From assembly GCA_963924555.1 (NCBI GenBank), contig OZ004598.1, positions 744,001 through 808,000 of the forward strand: a DNA stretch of 64,000 nt, given 5' to 3'. Position 1 is the stretch's first letter. Each line of letters starts with the position of its first letter. Shown here piece by piece: positions 33,048-44,576 of this stretch. Under the pieces are notes generated by a model. It saw only the letters and a list, made by a program, of their open reading frames with translations. It was not told the DNA's origin and made no database searches. This DNA comes from Crambe crambe. Its lineage: Eukaryota; Porifera; Demospongiae; Poecilosclerida; Crambeidae. The translations under genes were made by a program, and so were the position numbers.

Positions 33048-34313
33048 TTATCTTGTTAAACCAGATATAACACCAAAAAGAGATAGTATAAGAGTACACG
33101 TGTAAATGGGACTGCTAATAGGGATGCTAGCACCAAAAAGATTGGGACGAAAATCTAAGTCATCTTTCTTTTCGATCTTCTTCCACAAGGATCTTACATA
33201 ATATTTACTGTGTTGACCATCCACAGGTTCATCATCTAATGAATCATAATCACCCGTTTCATTTTTTTGGCAACAACACAAATTTTTACGACATGCTTTA
33301 AAGTAATCCTCTTCTTCACATTTATATTGACCATTTTGATATAACTCAAGTAATGCTTTATAATAATCACTATGAACTTCATTACATTTAACTGCCATCA
33401 AATAAGGCAAGAGAAATGTTGCCAAGTCAAAAATTAGATACAATATAGTACGCCATCTGTCATAATCATTGTTGGGTTTATGAGAATTCACTGGTCGTAA
33501 GACGTGTATCAAATCAGTCGTCAGTAATACTGAGTAGACTATAAATTGCAGCATGAACCAAGCTTCTAGAGCTTTGTATATCACTTGTACTTTCTTACCA
33601 ATAATTCGATAACCATATGACAATTTTTGACATCTCGCTTCCAGCTCTGAATCAATTTCATCAGTAACATGGCTGTATAGCTTCTCACTTAATTTTTTCA
33701 ATGAATCTTTGAAATGTTTTCTTGCTAAACCCAATAGCACTATAACAATTATACGAACTACACATGGAACGATGATGGTAAGTTCACTCATGACAGCGTG
33801 AGTTATTATAAATCTATCATATGCACTTGTGACAAGCAGACCACAATAATTTGAAGCATTATAGTCTTTGTCTCGACCATATCCCATTCCTGATATGACC
33901 ACTCCTACTGTAAAGGGCAGAAGGATATATACTACTACAAACAGCGTTGGTATGGAACAACAATGACAGAATGTTTCACAGAATGTTTTATAGGTGAAAG
34001 ATTGCAGCTTATATTCCCTACATATGGTTCTCCAGTAATAGCCAACATATAGAGTAAAAACTAACAGCTCAATACCTTGCAGAAGATTAACAAAACCATA
34101 TAGAACATTTTCTAGCAATTCCTTATTTTCTTCATCACATTTACCTTGATATATATCAATACCCAAGTGTGTCACGTGTAGTAGGAATCCAATAGCTCCA
34201 AATAGAGAAAGCAACAACTTGGTAGTTAACAACTTGTTGCATGACATTATGACTCCAGTCGTTGAAAGCAAATTAGTCCTTTCCACATTATGTGGAAGCT
34301 GTGAGGAATTCAA
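33048..34313 (-). CDS. 7-TM membrane family member E
   Basis: Uninterrupted frame of 421 residues from MNSSQLPHN. A second ATG at MSCNKLLTTK aligns with the start of other members and may be the real one. Hydrophobic segments: residues ~30-52, 66-92, 122-145, 163-195, 243-268, 281-300 and the last ~20. The TM3-TM4 loop has the sequon NAS next to a Cys. The TM2-TM3 loop (KLQSFTYKTFCETFCHCC) and TM6-TM7 loop (KACRKNLCCCQK) are Cys-rich and basic, as cytoplasmic segments would be. TM5 carries EAWFMLQFIVYSVLLTTDLI. The C-terminus is SLWKKIEKKDDLDFRP, FGASIPISSP and TM7. Near twin of G (62446). Function unknown; topology suggests N-in, C-out. Confidence 0.87.
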   Translation of the reverse strand: MNSSQLPHNVERTNLLSTTGVIMSCNKLLTTKLLLSLFGAIGFLLHVTHLGIDIYQGKCDEENKELLENVLYGFVNLLQGIELLVFTLYVGYYWRTICREYKLQSFTYKTFCETFCHCCSIPTLFVVVYILLPFTVGVVISGMGYGRDKDYNASNYCGLLVTSAYDRFIITHAVMSELTIIVPCVVRIIVIVLLGLARKHFKDSLKKLSEKLYSHVTDEIDSELEARCQKLSYGYRIIGKKVQVIYKALEAWFMLQFIVYSVLLTTDLIHVLRPVNSHKPNNDYDRWRTILYLIFDLATFLLPYLMAVKCNEVHSDYYKALLELYQNGQYKCEEEDYFKACRKNLCCCQKNETGDYDSLDDEPVDGQHSKYYVRSLWKKIEKKDDLDFRPNLFGASIPISSPIYTCTLILSLFGVISGLTR

Positions 34314-34321
34314 TCAATACG

Positions 34322-34360
34322 CGAGGACACTTCCGGGGCGGGGTACATTTCATCGACCTC
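34322..34360. promoter_or_regulatory. ETS plus GC-box promoter element upstream of gene E
   Basis: GAGGACACTTCCGGGGCGGG holds an ETS-type core (ACTTCCGG) overlapping a GC box (GGGGCGGGG). It lies 15-40 bp upstream of the gene E start and is identical upstream of gene G (63723-63761). The role is inferred from the motifs and conservation between copies. Confidence 0.5.
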
Positions 34361-34520
34361 ACTTTTCTGCACGTTCCTTTTATAAGAAAATAATGAAAAT
34401 TAATTATTGTTGTTTTACTGATGGAGTAGTCGAGTGTGAACGGGCGAGAAGTTACAAGCTGTTAAAAGCGATGCTGGACACTATCTTTGATGTTTACATG
34501 TAGGTTGGGGCTGATATATA

Positions 34521-35119
34521 ATGGCTGGTTCCAGTAGCTTAGAGAATGTATTCCTGGATCCAGTAGCTTAGAGCTTGATGAGAATGATATTCCTGGTGCA
34601 GTTTTGAATGAGCCACTGGAAAATGCTACAGTTCATGCTCTGAAATGGTGGCTCCTCTGCAGCCACCATCATGAAGAAAACCCAAGCTTATAGATCGATC
34701 AGTAAGAAATGAATTGAACACATTAATTTTAGAGTATAAATCTTACTTTTAGCATTTGAAAAGCTAAAGAAGGTTTAGAAGTAGTTGCACCGTAAAATTC
34801 AGTCAGCGTCTACTATAGCTGATTCTATCAAGGAAATACCTGCTGGCTGTACTATTTAAAATTTGAGGTGCACTAAATGGAAAAGACCTGCCACTTCATC
34901 CAAATAAAAGCATTAAATTGAACATGTTGATTTAGGTTGCTATATCTCTGTTAGGCATTCTCTATACATACCTTGTGGATTGTGTTGGCCGAAGTGAAGC
35001 ATTTCGTTCACTCCAAAGAGGATTCACTTGGTCTTCTGGTTGGCTATCAAAATTGGACTTAAATCCATACTTCTGTCACATTCGTTGTAAGCTCACACCC
35101 TCAATGAAGCAAGGGTTTG
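34521..35119 (+). pseudogene. Fragment of a SAP-like-domain transposon-type gene
   Basis: ATG at 34521 begins MAGSSSLEN. A ~40-bp duplication of CCAGTAGCTTAGAG then shifts the frame, after which LNEPLENATVHALKWWLLC reads well. This matches the SAP-like block (PELKRWLLCRG type) found at the N-terminus of many invertebrate exonuclease or transposon-associated proteins. A second open piece at 34952-35119 gives LVDCVGRSEAFRSLQRGF and SKLDLNPYFCHIRC. It is divergent from gene E, and the same start is repeated beside gene G. I cannot name the gene. Confidence 0.45.
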
Positions 35120-35920
35120 TATAGTGTGTACTTACTGAAGGTGAATTGACTATGATTCGTGTGAATGTGCTGCTGTGTATGACTGAGTGATTGATTTAAG
35201 TTTGATTTAATTTGTTCCTGCAGGAGGACTATACAATTGGTTATGAATGGCACATTGTTATTAATCACAGACTTAGCTATATACCATTCTGTAAACAAGA
35301 CGTCTATATACAGCTGTACCATTGTACTCCTCTCATGACATGAACTAGCTCATCTGGCAACAGCCAGGGTCAAATTTGACAACAATTTTAGACTGAGATA
35401 TCAATTCAAAATCGAGACACTCGCACCACTTTTGGTTCCAAACAAGATGGGTTTCCAGGCTGTCTTGATGGATTTGTCGCCCCAAAATTTGATAGCTAGA
35501 TGGTTCCTGGTAGCTACAGATATAGATCATGCATTTGTACAATTGATCCAGGTCAAATTGATGGTGACCACTGTAAAAAATGCTGAAGCTTACTTCCTTG
35601 AAGAAGTTTTATGCAACTGTGTTTGAACTTTATAAGTATGGTTATGAAGAGAAGTGTTACGTTCACCTTGCATTATCCAAAATCCAGGTTCAGATTGCCA
35701 ATGTTCAATAACCAATGTAGACTATTCACAGTGGTTAACCAAGTTAGACATCTTACTGAGAAGTAGTCTTGTATGTAGTGCATTACCTACTTAAGTACCT
35801 AAAACACTACATGTATCACATCAGACTAACATTATCTGGTCATGATTACCAATTTAGACTGGACAAAGAAAAAGTCCTACGGCTGTTATTGTGAGCCACT
35901 TCTACAATTGAACACTCTGA
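35120..35920. other. Spacer, no gene seen
   Basis: No recognisable coding or RNA feature between the SAP-like fragment and the RTTN exon 1 relic. Short open frames look random. Confidence 0.4.
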
Positions 35921-35924
35921 CTAT

Positions 35925-36300
35925 GTACCTGAGAGAGTTGACTGAGCCCTCTGACTACATACCTGAGAGTGTTGACTGAACCCATTTACGTACCTGAGAG
36001 TGCTGACTGACTATGTGCCTGAGAGAGCTGCATACCTGAGAGAACTGACTGAACACTTTGATTATGTGCCTGAGAGAGCTGACTGAGTAGAGTGAGCACT
36101 TGAGAGTCACAGGCCACTCCTTAAAGTTGAACCACTCCAACAAGCAAGTGGGCAAGGAAGTCCCTCTCGTTAGCCAAGTCTGACAAGCTCAGCAAACCAT
36201 TTCGGATTTTGAAGACTATGCTCCTGAGGCTTCGGCTACGAATGTCCAGCAGAGAGTGATCTGATAGTGGCAGTGATGGAGGAGGGGGAGAGGGGAGGAA
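35925..36300 (-). pseudogene. RTTN: RTTN exon 1 relic with its donor minisatellite
   Basis: Matches the real exon 1 at 27082-27378. Two lesions break the frame: one base is lost in the CAGGCC region (near 36110) and CAAG is duplicated within the codons for EWFNF..LLAH (near 36143). The CTGAGAGAGCTGACTG minisatellite follows at 35925-36090 as in the left copy. The Pro/Ser leader and start are separated by the insertion at 36312-36715. Confidence 0.85.
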
Positions 36301-36311
36301 TCATCTCCCTT

Positions 36312-36715
36312 TCTTCAAATAAAATGGCTATCCAAAAAAATTTTTTTGTAGTGTAGCTAAATTGTAATTATGTTGTTGTTGCTTTTGTTGCTGTTGTTTT
36401 TCATTGTTTTTGCTTTTAACTCTTCTATCAGCATGTATTATGTAATTACCCTTAGCTATCTTATCCATTAAATCAGTGTTGCCAGGTTGCTCTCTTAAAA
36501 AAATCCACAGACAGAAAAGGATGCTATAGACATCCATGGACATCCATAAACAATTTTCTGATCCAAAAATCCACAGATTGTGGATAAATCCATGAACCTG
36601 GCAACACTGCGGCATTATGTGTAGCTACTACTTTAATATTGTGCGTTTTGTCATCTGTGTGTGTAGGTTTACGGTCCTGGTGTTGAACACCAAATTGTTT
36701 ACAAAAAAAAGAGAG
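36312..36715. mobile_element. Insertion in the RTTN exon 1 relic
   Basis: Sequence absent from the left copy, inserted between the exon 1 relic and its start ATG. It includes a small inverted-repeat element with ends AGTGTTGCCAGGTT (36474) and AACCTGGCAACACT (36593-36607), and CAA/GTT microsatellite. Boundaries are approximate. Confidence 0.55.
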
Positions 36716-36734
36716 GAGGAGAGAGGGGCAGCTC

Positions 36735-37010
36735 ATTGGACTTCTGTGCACTAACTTGTCTTGAGGAGCAAGTCTTTGATGGATACCTAGCACAGCTTAT
36801 TAGCTGGACTCGAATTTTCCCGCCAAATTACCGGGAGGTTAAGGTTCACTTGGTGAGCATTAATTGGGAAGAACTCACATGGCCGCGACTTTGTGTAGTC
36901 TCGCGGGGATTCATCCTTAATCTCACTTAGTCTGAAGGTAAATAGCCTTTAGGAGGTACTTTTCTGTAGGCCAAGTTTAGACTAAAGGATGATGTCCCCG
37001 TTTCATTTTG
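36735..37010 (+). promoter_or_regulatory. INTS2: INTS2 promoter and 5' leader, right copy
   Basis: Aligns with 27390-27700. The E2F-type site TTTTCCCGCCAAA is kept at 36815-36827. A likely leader-exon donor (CTTGGTGAGC, 36850) and a second (GAAGGTAAAT, 36935) precede a TTTTGCAG acceptor at 37006-37013. With RTTN exon 1 dead on this side, the promoter now serves only the plus strand. Confidence 0.5.
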
Positions 37011-39363
37011 CAGCCAGGAATCATGGGAACCAGGACACAACAGGCCCCACCCACCCCTCGGGTTTTCATTGCCCTCCTCTCAGGAAACATAAAGGAACTC
37101 CTTGCCTCCTCTTCAGATGACCTTCGACCTTTCCTCCCTTCACTTGCCCGGATGGTTCTGGTTCCTCCCATTCCGACCTCTCTTGGGGGCATGGCTCCAG
37201 AGTGTGTTGGACAAGAAGAAGGAGAAGGGCCATTCATACTGCCATTGCTGGCATAAGAGAAGTCAATGCCATCAAGAGTTATCTTGAGCTCAACTTTCAG
37301 GTATTCGAGAAATTTACTGTACGGTTAATGCACATGTACCTAGAGTTATGATGACCCTTTACCTGAGAAGCCTGACTATATTCACTCATGTACTGCAATA
37401 CTCAAAACACACTAGGAACTGAGACAAGATGCCATTAAAGAGCAGCAGCTGCTGAAGAAACTAGGTCCAGAGGACAGAAGCCAGTCTCAAAGCATCTTAG
37501 CCTCTTCTCTTCAATTCGGACTGGCCATAGAGTTTGAGAGAAGCAACTTTCTTCGTCGCTTTCGTCTGTTTCTGAGTGAGATTCTGAAGGTCATGGGTCA
37601 ACTGGATAGCCCTGGACAGTTCAAGTTGATCCAGTCTGACCTGTTTGAGTGCGAGTGTCACCTGGAGGAGATATGTGATATCATGTGTGTTGCCACAGCA
37701 GGTGGGTGGAGTTTGAGGGAGGTGGTTTGCTGTTAGAATCAGAGTTTGTTTGTTTATTGTTGTTATTTATTTGTTTGTTTATCTCCCCTCTCTACAGAAT
37801 TATCCTCTCTTCTGCCAGTTGTGCAGTTATCTGAAGCATTGCTACGGTTACGGAATGGACCACACCTTCTTGCCAGAGTGCTGGCCAACATGCCAGACAG
37901 CTTTGACCAAGGTAAGTTGCAGCCAGGATTTATTGAAGGCATAGGAGCAAGACCGTAATCACCATGAAAGAGTGGGGCCAAATTTGATCATGAGTTTTCT
38001 GAGGTGGCTCCTGGTGTAAGCACAGAGCTTGACACCTGACTTTCTAGTCACATATGTCTGGTCATTATTTGTTTGTCAGGATAAAAATACTAGTCAAAAT
38101 GCACACTGATTCAATGTCCAGTTAAATGTTAGGACAAACTATACTTTGTGGGGACATCATGTCTGGTCAATATTATCAATTTCTTATCAAACTCAACCTG
38201 TTCATAAGTTGACCAGATGGCTAACACTGTATCCTTATTCTTCCAGTGGTTACCTCCCTGGTGCTGAATGGAGAGACTTTGGACGAGGTCTCGCTGGCTG
38301 GGAGGTGTCGGACGGGAGCCATACAGATGTTGTGCCAGATGCATCCTGCCAAGTCTGCCTACGTCCAGTCCCTGGCCATCAGCAACTGCAAACACCCAAC
38401 ACTGGCCCTCTCTCTCGCACTCGATGCCGAGGAAAACAGGCTCAGGCAAGCACTTGGGAAATGACCATTACTCTGCAGTTAAAGTTATTAGTCTCTCTTC
38501 TTTGCCTTCTGATATCTTACAGATTGTGTTCTTACGGGATGGAATCTGAACGTCACGTCAGTCCAATTCTGGATCCAAATTGGGCCTCGGGGCAAGCGGG
38601 AGTCATCACTCTTCTGCACAACATCATCATTGCTGGAGATGATCAGACCAGAGTCTGGTTTGCCCAGTACCTCAAGTGCATGCAGCAAAGGTAAGCCCCT
38701 GTTAATAAATCAGCAGACATGCAGAAAGTTTGGATCAGGAAATCAGACTATGCAATACAGTGTGACTTTTTTCCAGTACCGACGGCACAAATGTTCTGCT
38801 GTCACTAAACTCTGCTCCTATATTTTGAGGAAACTCCGTTCCTTCAACTCCCCCTCAACTCCCAAATTGGACCCCCTAAGTTTTGTCCCTCCCCATCGAC
38901 CCTTGTTACCATCCAGAGTGCAGGAAACCATGGAAACAGAGTCATCACTGATATCCACTCAGGAAGCCGAGACAAATCAGGTCAGCTCGCTATGTAACCC
39001 CTCCCCTCCCACAAGTACAAGGACCCATTCCTTTTTCATACATCCTCCCAAAACTAAAGTTCACTGTCAGTACTGATTTAGTGTTCTTGATCAACTTTCT
39101 CAATCCTTAACCTTAATTTCAAATTTCAAATTTCAAAAAACCAGCTCGCACAGCTCTCTGCTGGTGTTTCAAATGTGAAATTTATGAGAAAGTTAGAGCA
39201 GATATAGTGAATGATCTAGGGATAAGGTATTTACGAAATGATTTTTATAAATTTGAAATTCAGGGATAATGTTATGTAGTCTAAATCATTAGACATTCAG
39301 TTTACGTCTTTGCCCAGTAAGAGGTCAACCAGGAATGACTGTTTTCTCCTCTAACTTTTGCAG

Positions 39364-39825
39364 GTGATTCTTTCTGAGGAGCACACTACTACCATTGAGG
39401 AGGTTGAAAGTACTGCTAGCATCACGGCCTCCAGCTCCTCCGAGACACTTGAGGAGTTGATGGACCAGATGGACATTGAGTTGAGTGATCATGAAGGAGA
39501 GGAGGGTGCAGATGAGGGCAAGGGGGAGGGGTCAGAAGGGGAGGTGGAGGAAATTGGAGGAACTGGAGAAAGAGAGGGTGTGGGGATGAGTGAGAAGATA
39601 GAGTCTTTGACGCACATCCATGTGGGACTGAGTGGGGAGGTGGGGGAGAAGGACAGGATGGGGGTGGGGCCTGTGAGGACTGTCGAGAAGGAGGGAGGGA
39701 GTGGCGTAGCAGGGGGGAGGAGGAGAAAACACTCGTCCACTTACGAGAAAGCGAACTTTGTGGTTATATCAATGGAGAAACAACTTCCCAATGAGGACAT
39801 AGTGGAACTGATGAATCTTTTACAG
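39364..39825 (+). other. Acidic lineage-specific insert exon of INTS2
   Basis: This exon of the INTS2 model is open and encodes a long acidic Ser/Gly/Glu-rich stretch (ESTASITASSSSETLEE, DIELSDHEGEEGADEG) before ending in a helical segment (EDIVELMNLLQ) that rejoins the family alignment. The acidic part has no counterpart in vertebrate INTS2 as I know it and is probably a disordered loop. The same exon is kept in the truncated left copy (28180-28380). Confidence 0.7.
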
Positions 39826-39946
39826 GTACATGCACTTAATTAATGAAGTATTTTGAATTCACTATGGCAACATGCTCTTAAGTGCTTGAGGTTGATCAGT
39901 ACACAGTACAATAGTATACATAGTAACACAGTATTGTGTTTATTAA

Positions 39947-40607
39947 TAAGGGAGGATTACACCATAAAAATTAAAATTTTAAAACGTCCATATCTTCATT
40001 ATACTACCCCCTATAAGCTTGATTTATGTCTCAAAAGAGAGCTCTCTTATAGAGCTTTCCAATGGTGTACTTAGTTACAACTTTACACCCCCCCCTATAT
40101 GGAAGACCTGACATGACCTCATTAATTAACACAATTCTTTTAAATTACCACATACTTAGGAGGCCTTTGATACTCCTATCATAGCTTCTATGGGCCTAGC
40201 TGCTTTGAATGAACTAAGGGATTTCAAGGGGGGGGTATGGTTCCAAACATATGAAGGGAGATGTAAAAAAATGACACTTTTTTCACATTTACCTTTTTTT
40301 CTTTGGAACTATACCCCCCCCTTGAAATCCCTTCGTTCATTCAAAGCAGCTAGGCCCATAGAAGCTATGATAGGAGTATTAAAGGCCTCCTAAGTATGTG
40401 GTAATTTAAAAGAATTGTGTTAATTAATGAGGTCATGTCAGGTCTTCCATATATGGGGGGGTGTAAAGTTGTAACTAAGTACACCATTGGAAAGCTCTAC
40501 AAGAGAGCTCTCTTTTGAGACATAAACCAAGCTTATAGGGGGTAGTATAATGAAGATATGGACGTTTTAAAATTTTTATTTTTATGGTGTAATCCTCCCT
40601 TTTAAGT
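39947..40607. mobile_element. 660-bp palindromic foldback element in an INTS2 intron
   Basis: Two arms of about 320 bp pair nearly perfectly around a loop near 40262-40298. The arms contain GGATTACACCATAAAAATTA, ACTACCCCCTATAAGCTTGA, GGAGGCCTTTGATACTCCTA and CTAAGGGATTTCAAGGGGGG. No coding capacity. It occupies the intron where an INTS2 exon of about 60 codons is expected but not found. Confidence 0.93.
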
Positions 40608-43557
40608 CCATATAAGGAAGGCAGTGAGTTTACATTTTGGTGTAATCTCCTGTATGCACATTAGCTATTTGCAGTAACTTGCTTGATTCTTGACCAAATT
40701 CCAAATCTCAATCACCAGCAGACAGAAGTGAGTTAATTAATGACCCACTGCGTTTGCTGATACAGTTAATGTGGTGGTCACTGCAGCTATGGTGAGCTTC
40801 TCCTCCTCATCTCCATTCACCTGCGAGAGAAGCAGCTGGAGCAAATAGAGGAACTCATAGCCAACACCCTCAACATGAGAGTTTCGGTAAGTGCTGAGTC
40901 AGCAAAGAATAGTCCTACCCTAGCCCTAGGACAACCTGTGATGTTTTATCATTGAAATCCTAAAAATTTGTGTTCCCATGGAGTATCTTAGTATCTACCA
41001 CTATCCTCTCTCTATCTTATAGAGTTCTCTCAGGAGTGGTCACTTTACGACTCTGAGCAAGCTATTTCTAAAGGTCTTTACTGAAGAGGTGAGGGAAGAC
41101 CTTGTGATGGCAGGATCACATGCATACCAGTGACATCAGGGTCTTTTACATCTGTGTCTCTCTCCAGGTGGTGTGTGCCCATGCAGTGAGTGTCCCTCCC
41201 ACTTCCCACTTGAGTGCAGATGTTAAAGGTTACCTCCCCGTCCACTGCATTCACCAGCTCATCAAGATGAGAAACTTCTGCAAGTACAGCATCTCCATCA
41301 AGGTGTGTACATACATACATACATCATGCTGAGTCAGCATTGTGTGCCTACTTTGGAGTGTATCATACTGCAGTTTTGACATCCATTCAGGATTGGATCT
41401 ACCAGCAGCTGCTTGTGGTTTCTGAGCCACTGCACCCCACCTTCCCTCCCCTCCTCCAGGAGTTCGTCAACTCAGTGCTGGTCTCTGCCATCACTTCTCC
41501 TCCGAGATCCTCTTCCTACACCTCCGCAAACATGGCAGCTGCCACCACCAAGAACCACACCCCTTTCTCTGCAGAAGAGGCAAGGTTTTAGGTTGCCATG
41601 GGGCACACGATTATCTAATAGCAGGGGCAGAGTGAGTGGTCAGGTGATTACAGAATGGTTGCCATCCAGGGGGGTCTGGAGGCATGCCACTCATAAAAAT
41701 TTGGTTTTATATATTACTAAGATTGAATCAAATCGAAGCTGGTGCATTCTAGGGGGACTTTTTGGTTATTCCTTATTGTATGAAGTTATAAGGAGAAAAA
41801 GCATAAAAGTGGTGTATTCAACTTTTTGCAGGTTCTTTCTGTCTTTAAGAGAGACCCAGACACTTACCAGTCCCACCTTCCTCTTCCTGCGCAACTCTTA
41901 ATGCTGTACTATGTTCTCCTCTACCAGGACTGCTATCTCTTGAACCTCAAGGCTTTGCGTGAGTGACCTTTTAACCTTCATAATTTTCTTGTAATGCATT
42001 CCCTTCTGACCTTTTAACCTTTCATACTTTTCTTGGTTAATATTAAGTTGGTAATACAATCCTGTGTGAGTGACCTTTTAACTGCAATCCTCAGTTGAAT
42101 GAGTGACCTTTTAATTTTCTTCATTAATTAATAAAGAAGTATAATACTTCCCTCTTCTTTTTCTTGACTGACTGACTACTTGCAGTGATGTTGCCTGGCA
42201 GAGAAGTTCCTAGTGCCTACAGTCCCAGGGTCCTGACTCAGATACCCATGAAGTACCTGCTGGATCATGCCCGGCACTCCAGGCACAGTACTCCACGCTT
42301 TACCTGACCCTTCTCAAGCTAACAGCCACGTAGTTTCCTCAACTCTGTCTGGTGTGTGAGTACATGACAGAAAAAAGGGACATCTCAAATCTTCAATGCC
42401 ATGGTATGCAGTCAATTGTGCTTTCAACTAAATAGACCCTTTACCAGAGAAATGCTTTGTTCTCTTGCAGCCAGTGAATATAATCAGATCATCAAAGTAT
42501 CCAGCAAGAAGATAACTCCAGAGTTAGCCATGAAAGGTGATGTATGTAAAGGTTAATAGGCAGTCCAAGGCTTCATGCTTAACTATGGACTGTCCTTCAG
42601 TCAATATATTATACACTTCCTGAAATGCATTCCTTCCTGTCCCATCTGTTCATATGTAAGGACACTACTCTAGTCAGGACACCTCCCTAGTACCAGGACA
42701 CCCCTCTATTAATTATCAGGACACTTTTAATATCAGGCTAATATCAGGACACTTTTTCGTAACTATGGAGAGTTCTAAGATCTCTCTGTTCCTTTTGCAG
42801 TGTTGGAACATGTTCACACCAATCCTTCCCAGGCTGTGCTGGTCCTCAACCATCTCTCCTCCCTGCCACCTACGTCCCTGGTCCCCTACTCTCACCCCAT
42901 AACCTCCACCCTCTCACTCCTCCTCCACTCTCCTTCCATCTCACGAGTCATACAAGGTCTTTACGTCACCCTCTGGACAAAACTTAACACCATCATGCCC
43001 AGAAAGTAAGTAATTATGTTGCTACTGTGGTTACCATGCTGATCTCTCTCTCCTCTCCTCTCCTCTCTCTTTCTCCTCTTTCTCTCTCTCTTTCTCTTGT
43101 CAAGGTTGTGGCTGGACACAATTAATGCCCTGAGGCCAGTGGAGATGCAGCAGCTACGACCATACACTCACCAGGACTTATCCGAGGACCCTCTCATCGT
43201 CCTGCGCTGTGACACCAGAGCATTAAGGTACGTACAAACATCATTGTCCAGCCAATTTTCCCCATAATTGTCCCAGCCCATTCCCCCCATAGTCCAGTTG
43301 CAATTCTCCCATAGTCCAGTCCAATTCTTATTAGCAGCTATGGCATTAGACTACGTCCAGACAATATTACAGGCCATTTTTATCTATGCCTGTATTTATA
43401 AGGAACTTAAAGTGCAAAGGTCAGGGTAGGTGTGAATGGGTGTTTGATCTTCACTGCACCTGCACAATACATGCATGTATGAATTGACAGACCTGCCACA
43501 TGCATAACAGGTGTCCTCCCATTTTTGATCTGATCCTTCGCTGCCTTGCTGCGTATA

Positions 43558-43803
43558 CCGTATAGCGGGTATATTTCGAGGGGCGAAAGTTTCGCGATTA
43601 GACCTTTTTGTCTATTTTGCGGGGAAATTATTCGTGGTTTAGATTTTGAAAAAAAAAAACAAAACAAAAAAAAAAAACAAAAAAAAAGAAAAAAAAACTT
43701 GGCAGCCAGCTAGCTGGTATGTGCGTGTGTGCATGAACGAACATCTAGCTGGCTAGCTAGCTAAAGCTTCGATGTCACCCCTCGAAATATACCCGCTATA
43801 CGG
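43558..43803. mobile_element. 246-bp TA-target MITE inside an INTS2 exon
   Basis: Terminal inverted repeats of 26 bp begin CCGTATAGCGGGTATATTTC and end in the exact reverse at 43803. TA dinucleotides flank both sides (43556-43557, 43804-43805). Removing the element and one TA joins GCGTA-TA-CCTCC and restores one open frame (LRCLAAY then TSTFKTWLHEQ). TA duplication suggests a Tc1/mariner-type mobiliser. A relative lies at 17852-17993. It has no transposase frame. Confidence 0.93.
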
Positions 43804-44576
43804 TACCTCCACTTTCAAGACCTGGCTCCACGAACAGTCCCACATCCAAAGCTCTGTCACTACAGCAATGCCTGACTCATCCACTGGTGGTCACATGACC
43901 AAACTGGAGCGGGAAGAGCTATGCATTGCTCTCAATGCTACTCAAGAGAGTGCTATCATTCAGCTGCTGTTGGAAGTATGCCTGACCACTGAAGAAGATA
44001 AAAAGGTGGGCTATAATTAGAGTATCTTAAAAAGAGGTGCACTTTAATTAGAGAACGGTGGGCTATAATTAGAGTAGCATCCTTATACTATATTCCTCTT
44101 AGCTGGAGTCTTCACTTGGACCTCAGTCTTCACTTGGACCTCAGTTGTCCCCTCGTCGAGAGATCCAGTGTCTCATCTGCTCATACCTCCACCACACCTT
44201 CATAGACGAACCAAGTCTTGCCAAGCTGGTCCATTTCCAGGTGCTACTATTACGCTGCTAATATTTGCATACTCTAATTAGCAGGGTCATCCCAAATGTT
44301 ACTATTACTAATTTGCAGGGTTATCCCACTGAGTTGATTCCCATGATGGTGGCTGGCATTCCCTCCATGCACATTTGTCTGGATTTCATCCCTGAGCTCC
44401 TCAATCAACCTCGCACTGAAAAACAGGTGAGGTACATTACACAGCATGCAAGGAGGGAGGAAAATAGTCAGCAGGAAATGTTAACTTCTGGCTTCTCATT
44501 CGCTTCCTTTACAAAATTGCCATTGATAAGATTTGTATCTGATAAAGGGTGCATGTACACCATTGCTTGACTTGAT

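Noticed and set aside
36328..36793. RTTN exon 1 start in the right copy (MSCPSLLLSFF frame)
   Set aside because: The frame runs into the insertion at 36312-36715 and cannot reach the exon body, which is itself frameshifted.
39489..39740. Minus-strand Pro/Ser-rich open frames
   Set aside because: They are shadows of the acidic INTS2 exon on the plus strand.
43407..43667. Minus-strand open frame of 86 residues
   Set aside because: It reads through the reverse of an INTS2 exon and the MITE terminal repeat.
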